A stretch of 64,000 bases of DNA from Salinirubellus salinus. GTDB lineage: Archaea; Halobacteriota; Halobacteria; Halobacteriales; Haloarculaceae. This document shows positions 60,512-64,000 of the stretch, one piece after another. Numbering within the stretch: the stretch's first letter is position 1; each line of letters starts with the position of its first letter. The position numbers and the translations under genes are program-made. The notes beneath the pieces were generated by a model. The model made no database searches. It had not been told where the DNA came from and saw only the letters and a list, made by a program, of their open reading frames with translations. The stretch covers positions 1,860,001 to 1,924,000 of the forward strand of contig NZ_CP104003.1 in the NCBI RefSeq assembly GCF_025231485.1. Direction: 5' to 3'.

Positions 60512-61150
60512 TCAGCCACAGAGGTCGACGAAGTTCCGCAGGATGCGCAGCCCCGTCTCCCCGCTCTTCTCCGGGTGGAACTGCGTCCCGAAGACGTTGC
60601 CCGCCTCGTTGGCGACGATGGACGGGAACTCGATGCCGTAGTCCGTGGTGGCGACGACGCTCGCCTCGTCGTCGGGGCGGGCGTAGTACGAGTGGACGAA
60701 GTAGGCGTACTCGCCATCGACGCCCTCGACGAGCGGGTGCTCGCGCTCCACGTCGAGTTCGTTCCAGCCCATGTGGGGCACCTTCTGTCCCTCGGCGAAG
60801 CGGACGTTGCGACCAGGGATGAGGTCGAGCCCCTCCGCGTCACCCTGTCCGACCTTGTCGGCCTCCTCGGAGGAGGTCAGGAGCATCTGCATCCCGAGAC
60901 AGATGCCGAACAGGGGCGTCCCGGAGTGGGCGGCGTCGACGAGCGCGTCGCGGACGGGCTCGGCGTTCTCCATCCCCTCGCTGAACGCGCCCACGCCGGG
61001 GAGGACGATGCCGTCGGCGTCGTCGAACGTCTCGGGGTCGTCGGTCAACGTGACGCGCGCGCCAGCCCGTTCCAGCCCGCGGGTGGCGCTGCGGAGGTTG
61101 CCCAGTCCGTAGTCGACGAGTGCGACGTCGGCGGTTACCTGCTGGCTCAC
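60512..61150 (-). CDS. hisH: Imidazole glycerol phosphate synthase glutaminase subunit
   Basis: 212 residues, standard for HisH. Class I glutamine amidotransferase: the Cys nucleophile in FGICLGMQML (about 80-89), and His and Glu in FHPEKSGE near the C-terminus. It hydrolyses glutamine and passes ammonia to HisF for histidine synthesis. No other his gene is nearby, as is usual in haloarchaea. Confidence 0.96.
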   Translation of the reverse strand: MSQQVTADVALVDYGLGNLRSATRGLERAGARVTLTDDPETFDDADGIVLPGVGAFSEGMENAEPVRDALVDAAHSGTPLFGICLGMQMLLTSSEEADKVGQGDAEGLDLIPGRNVRFAEGQKVPHMGWNELDVEREHPLVEGVDGEYAYFVHSYYARPDDEASVVATTDYGIEFPSIVANEAGNVFGTQFHPEKSGETGLRILRNFVDLCG

Positions 61151-61331
61151 GGGTGGTGGTTACCGGAGCGTGGACAAGGCGCTTTCCGTTGTGGCAGTCG
61201 GGTCGCCGCGCCACTCGGGCCACCCGTCGACGCGTGGGCGGAACGAGGTGCTACATCCAGGTATGTCCAGGTCTATAATCCGAATCGGAACCCTTAGTAG
61301 GTAAGTGTCGTACATCTATCGCGTACGCGTC

Positions 61332-62324
61332 ATGACCAAACGACGTAATTTCATCAAGACGGCCGGGGGACTGGGGGTCGCCGGGCTCCTCGCAGGGTGT
61401 ACCAGCGACAACAACGACAACAGTGGCGGCGGGGATGGTGACGGGACCCCGACGGCCACCGACGAACCGACGGCCACGCCGACGGAGGTGCCGTACAACG
61501 ACGGGCGCCTGACGTTCTACATGTCGCCGTCCGAGCCGCAGCAGCTCATGGAGTCGCAGTACGCGCCGGTCAAGTCGCACCTCGAGGAGGAGACGGGCGT
61601 CCAGACGCGGCTCAACTACGCTGCGGGCTACAGCGCCGTCCTCCAGAGCCTCGGTGGCGGGAGTGGCGACGTGGCAGAGACCGGCCCGTTCGCGGCCGCG
61701 CTGGGCGTCAAGGAGGACCGCTGTGACGTCGCCCTGCAGCGGTACGCCTACGGTTCCTGGGAGTACTCCTCGGTCATCGTGACACAGGAGGGCTCCGACA
61801 TCGAGTCGCTCTCTGACCTCGAGGGTGAGCGCGTGGCGTTCGCCGACCGGCTCTCGGCCTCGGGCGCGCTGTTCCCCCTGTACATGCTGAAGGAAGCCGG
61901 CCTGAACATCGGCGACCTGCCGACCGACTCGGCCGGTGCGAACTTCACGCCGCAGTTCTCCAGCCACGCCGAGGCGTTCGCCGCCCTCGAGCGCGGGCAG
62001 GTCGCCGCCGCCGGCGTCGGGAAGTTCATCACGCTCAACGACGCTCGCGAACTCAAGGACGGGTTCCGCTACGTCGAGACGTACGACGGCATCCCGCGTG
62101 CGCCGGTCATCGTCAGCCCCGAGCTGAGCGACGAGGAGAAGAGCGAGGTCACGCAGGCGTTCCTGGACGCCCCCGACTCGGTCTACTACGGCGAGGACGG
62201 CGAGGAGGGCACCGACGACGACCTGTGGTTCAGCGACGTCCGCGAGGCGAGCGTCGAGGACTACCAGCCCGTCGTCGACGTGGCCACGGAACTCGGCATC
62301 AGCGCGGAACTGCTGGACGGCTGA
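61332..62324 (+). CDS. phnD: PhnD-type substrate-binding lipoprotein
   Basis: 330 residues from the ATG at 61332 (MTKRRNFIKTAGGLGVAG). A Tat signal with lipobox (LLAGC, Cys at about 22) is followed by a Gly/Asp/Thr-rich linker and the binding-protein fold (YMSPSEPQQLMESQYAPVK, then FAALERGQVAAAGVG). The family captures phosphonates, phosphite or related oxyanions; with phnC and phnE it forms an importer. Confidence 0.88.
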   Translation: MTKRRNFIKTAGGLGVAGLLAGCTSDNNDNSGGGDGDGTPTATDEPTATPTEVPYNDGRLTFYMSPSEPQQLMESQYAPVKSHLEEETGVQTRLNYAAGYSAVLQSLGGGSGDVAETGPFAAALGVKEDRCDVALQRYAYGSWEYSSVIVTQEGSDIESLSDLEGERVAFADRLSASGALFPLYMLKEAGLNIGDLPTDSAGANFTPQFSSHAEAFAALERGQVAAAGVGKFITLNDARELKDGFRYVETYDGIPRAPVIVSPELSDEEKSEVTQAFLDAPDSVYYGEDGEEGTDDDLWFSDVREASVEDYQPVVDVATELGISAELLDG

Positions 62325-62378
62325 GACCCCACCCCCGGATAACCGGGTTTTAACACTCTTTCAGATTATCCATCAACA

Positions 62379-63179
62379 ATGCCAGCAGTATCGCTGCAGA
62401 ACGTCACCAAGGTGTACGGTGAGGACACCGTCGCTCTGGAGGACGTCACCTTCGACATCGAGCAGGGGGAGTTCGTCGTCGTGCTCGGTCCGTCGGGCGC
62501 CGGCAAGTCGACCCTCCTCCGCATCCTCAACGGCCTGACCAATCCGACCAGCGGGACGGTGGAGATAAACGACCGCCCGGTCGGGAACGCCGGCAGTGCG
62601 GTGGGGATGGTGTTCCAGATGCACTACCTCATCGAGTCGATGTCCGCCTACCGCAACGCGCTGACCGGTGCGCTCGGGCGGACTGGCTCGCTCGCGAGTG
62701 TCCTCACGCTCAACTCCAAGGGAGACAAGCGTGCCGCACTCGAGGCGCTCGACACCGTCGGCCTTCTCGAGGAGGCCGAACAGCGTGCCAGTTCGATGTC
62801 CGGCGGCCAGAAACAGCGCGTCGGCATCGCCCGGGCACTGGTGCAGGACCCCGACCTCCTGCTGGCGGACGAACCCGTCTCCAGTCTCGACCCGAAGGCC
62901 GCCCGTGACGTGATGGGCTACATGAAACGTGCCGCCGAGGACCGCAACCTCACCACACTCGCCAGCCTCCACCAGGTGAACATCGCCCGCGAGTTCGGCG
63001 ACCGGTTCATCGGCATCCGCGACGGCGAGGTGTTCTTCGACGGCGACCGCGACGACCTCTCGATGGAGATCGTCGACGACCTCTACTACGGCACCGACAC
63101 GGAGGGCGAACTCGCGTCGGACGCCGGCGAGGGGCAGCCGACCGCGACCGCCAGCACCGACGGCGGGGAGGAACGATGA
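62379..63179 (+). CDS. phnC: PhnC-type ABC transporter ATPase
   Basis: 266 residues. Walker A GPSGAGKST (about 33-41), Q-loop MVFQMHYL, signature MSGGQKQR (about 143-150), Walker B DLLLADEP (about 163-170) and the switch His in LASLHQVN. The last 20 residues are acidic. Its stop overlaps phnE (ATGA). Confidence 0.92.
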   Translation: MPAVSLQNVTKVYGEDTVALEDVTFDIEQGEFVVVLGPSGAGKSTLLRILNGLTNPTSGTVEINDRPVGNAGSAVGMVFQMHYLIESMSAYRNALTGALGRTGSLASVLTLNSKGDKRAALEALDTVGLLEEAEQRASSMSGGQKQRVGIARALVQDPDLLLADEPVSSLDPKAARDVMGYMKRAAEDRNLTTLASLHQVNIAREFGDRFIGIRDGEVFFDGDRDDLSMEIVDDLYYGTDTEGELASDAGEGQPTATASTDGGEER

Positions 63180-64000
63180 CCGAGGACGACCCACGTACCG
63201 ACGGTGGAACGCAGACCGCGAACCGCGTCGACGAACTCCTCGCCCGCATCGAGCGCAAGCGACTGGTCAGGCTGCTGTTCTCGCTCGGTGCCCTCGTGCT
63301 GGCGGCGGCCGTCGCCTACTTCGGGACCGGCTTCCTCGGTGACCGGCCGGTACCCGACATCCTCCGGTTCGCGCAGTACGAGTTCTTCGTCACGGAGTTC
63401 CTCAGACTCCTCCGCCCGACGTTCGTCGACCTGACCTTCTACACCCGCGAGGCGGGCATCGGCGGGCTCCGGGCCATCTGGGTGACGCTGACCAACCCCG
63501 CGACGGTCGTCGAGACGGCGACCAGCCTCCGGTCGGACCTGCTGGTCTCCGGGGTCGTCATCACCCTCTCCATCGGCATCATCGGGACCATCATCGGGTT
63601 CCCGTTCGCGCTGTTCTTCGGCGTCCTCGGCTCGGAACGGGTCATCCCGTTCCCGTTCAACTTCGCGTTCCGCGGCGTGATGTCCACCATCCGAGCCATC
63701 CCGGCGCTCGTCTGGGTGTTCATCTTCGCGGCGCTGGTGCCGCTCTCGCCGCTGACGGCGATGCTCGCGGTGGCGACCGACACCATCGGCAACCTCGGCC
63801 GTCTGTTCACCGACGAGCTGGAGGAGATACAGGAGGGACCGATAGAGGCCATCAAGTCGACCGGGGCGGACCGCTCGCAGGTCATCTCGTTCGGGATGCT
63901 CTCGCAGGTCTCCACCTCGTTCATCGCGTGGACGCTCTACATCCTCGAGATCAACACGCGTATCGCCGTCTCGCTCGGTGTCGTCGGGGCCGGCGGCCTC
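63176..64000 (+). CDS. phnE: PhnE-type ABC transporter permease, cut by window end
   Basis: The visible 275 residues start MTEDDPRTDGGTQTANRVDEL, then a helix at about 33-52, then the permease core from about 115 with helices SGVVITLSIGIIGTIIGFPF, PALVWVFIFAALVPL and the EAA-like loop EGPIEAIKSTGADRSQVISFG. The frame is open at 64000. Completes the importer with phnC and phnD. Confidence 0.9.
   Translation, partial: MTEDDPRTDGGTQTANRVDELLARIERKRLVRLLFSLGALVLAAAVAYFGTGFLGDRPVPDILRFAQYEFFVTEFLRLLRPTFVDLTFYTREAGIGGLRAIWVTLTNPATVVETATSLRSDLLVSGVVITLSIGIIGTIIGFPFALFFGVLGSERVIPFPFNFAFRGVMSTIRAIPALVWVFIFAALVPLSPLTAMLAVATDTIGNLGRLFTDELEEIQEGPIEAIKSTGADRSQVISFGMLSQVSTSFIAWTLYILEINTRIAVSLGVVGAGGL

Overview
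The window comes from a halophilic archaeon of the class Halobacteria. The host half is GC-rich with acidic proteins, carries the archaeal S10/spc-type ribosomal operon with haloarchaeal extras (RNase P subunit Rnp1, L32e with an HhH extension, L19e), and has an N5,N10-methenyl-tetrahydromethanopterin cyclohydrolase, a bacterio-opsin-activator-type regulator, Tat lipoproteins and many leaderless promoters with an A/T-rich box about 27 bases before the start codon.

Positions 1 to about 34,400 form a lower-GC mobile element (integrated plasmid, provirus or vesicle-forming plasmid); its left end lies outside the window. Its layout is: (i) 1-1,508, small genes and a PD-(D/E)XK nuclease; (ii) 1,686-15,689, one long plus-strand structural operon: a cysteine-rich protein, a 1,225-residue membrane-anchored surface protein, a Tat-exported subtilisin, a second Tat protein, a PGF-CTERM-like surface protein, several small membrane or secreted proteins, and a P-loop ATPase with a D5/primase-like C-terminal domain; (iii) 20,739-16,049, a minus-strand overlapping operon of membrane proteins; (iv) 20,798-25,579, small early/regulatory-type genes, a serine recombinase, a homing-endonuclease-repeat protein and many zinc-finger miniproteins; (v) 25,726-34,033, a type IIG restriction-modification protein, an orphan Dam-like methylase, a winged-helix regulator, and a candidate origin in front of a 402-residue protein. 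A broken HNH-like gene (34,188-34,415) abuts secY.

The most unusual signal is RNA punctuation. Each large gap in the structural operon carries a T-arm-like hairpin with the invariant TTCGA(T/C)T loop and different, base-paired stems. In five of the six, a flanking 7-nt acceptor-like helix completes a tRNA-like minihelix. The last one ends four bases before a start codon, so cleavage after its discriminator base would leave an almost leaderless mRNA. I propose these are tRNase Z/RNase P processing signals (t-elements). Two separate operator families, A (CCTTGC-n8-GCAAGG next to TATA boxes, 4 copies) and B (a TACCTGATTT half-palindrome after TATA boxes, 5 copies), divide the element into two regulons.

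Positions 34,423-48,694 hold the ribosomal protein/secY operon on the minus strand (SPOUT methyltransferase, L3, L4, L23, L2, S19, L22, S3, L29, Rnp1, S17, L14, L24, S4e, L5, S14, S8, L6, L32e, L19e, L18, S5, L30, L15, SecY), nearly every gene touching or overlapping the next. The adk gene that often follows secY is not present, which suggests that the element inserted after secY.

Positions 48,945-64,000 are ordinary chromosome: a thiamine-binding-type protein, an epoxide-hydrolase-like enzyme, a YihY-type membrane protein, a histidine kinase, an HTH_10 regulator, tRNA-Gly(GCC), mch, two paralogous HAD phosphatases around a winged-helix/zinc regulator, an HtpX-like protease, a GTPBP1-like GTPase, an SRPBCC protein, hisH, and phnD-phnC-phnE (phnE is cut by the window end).
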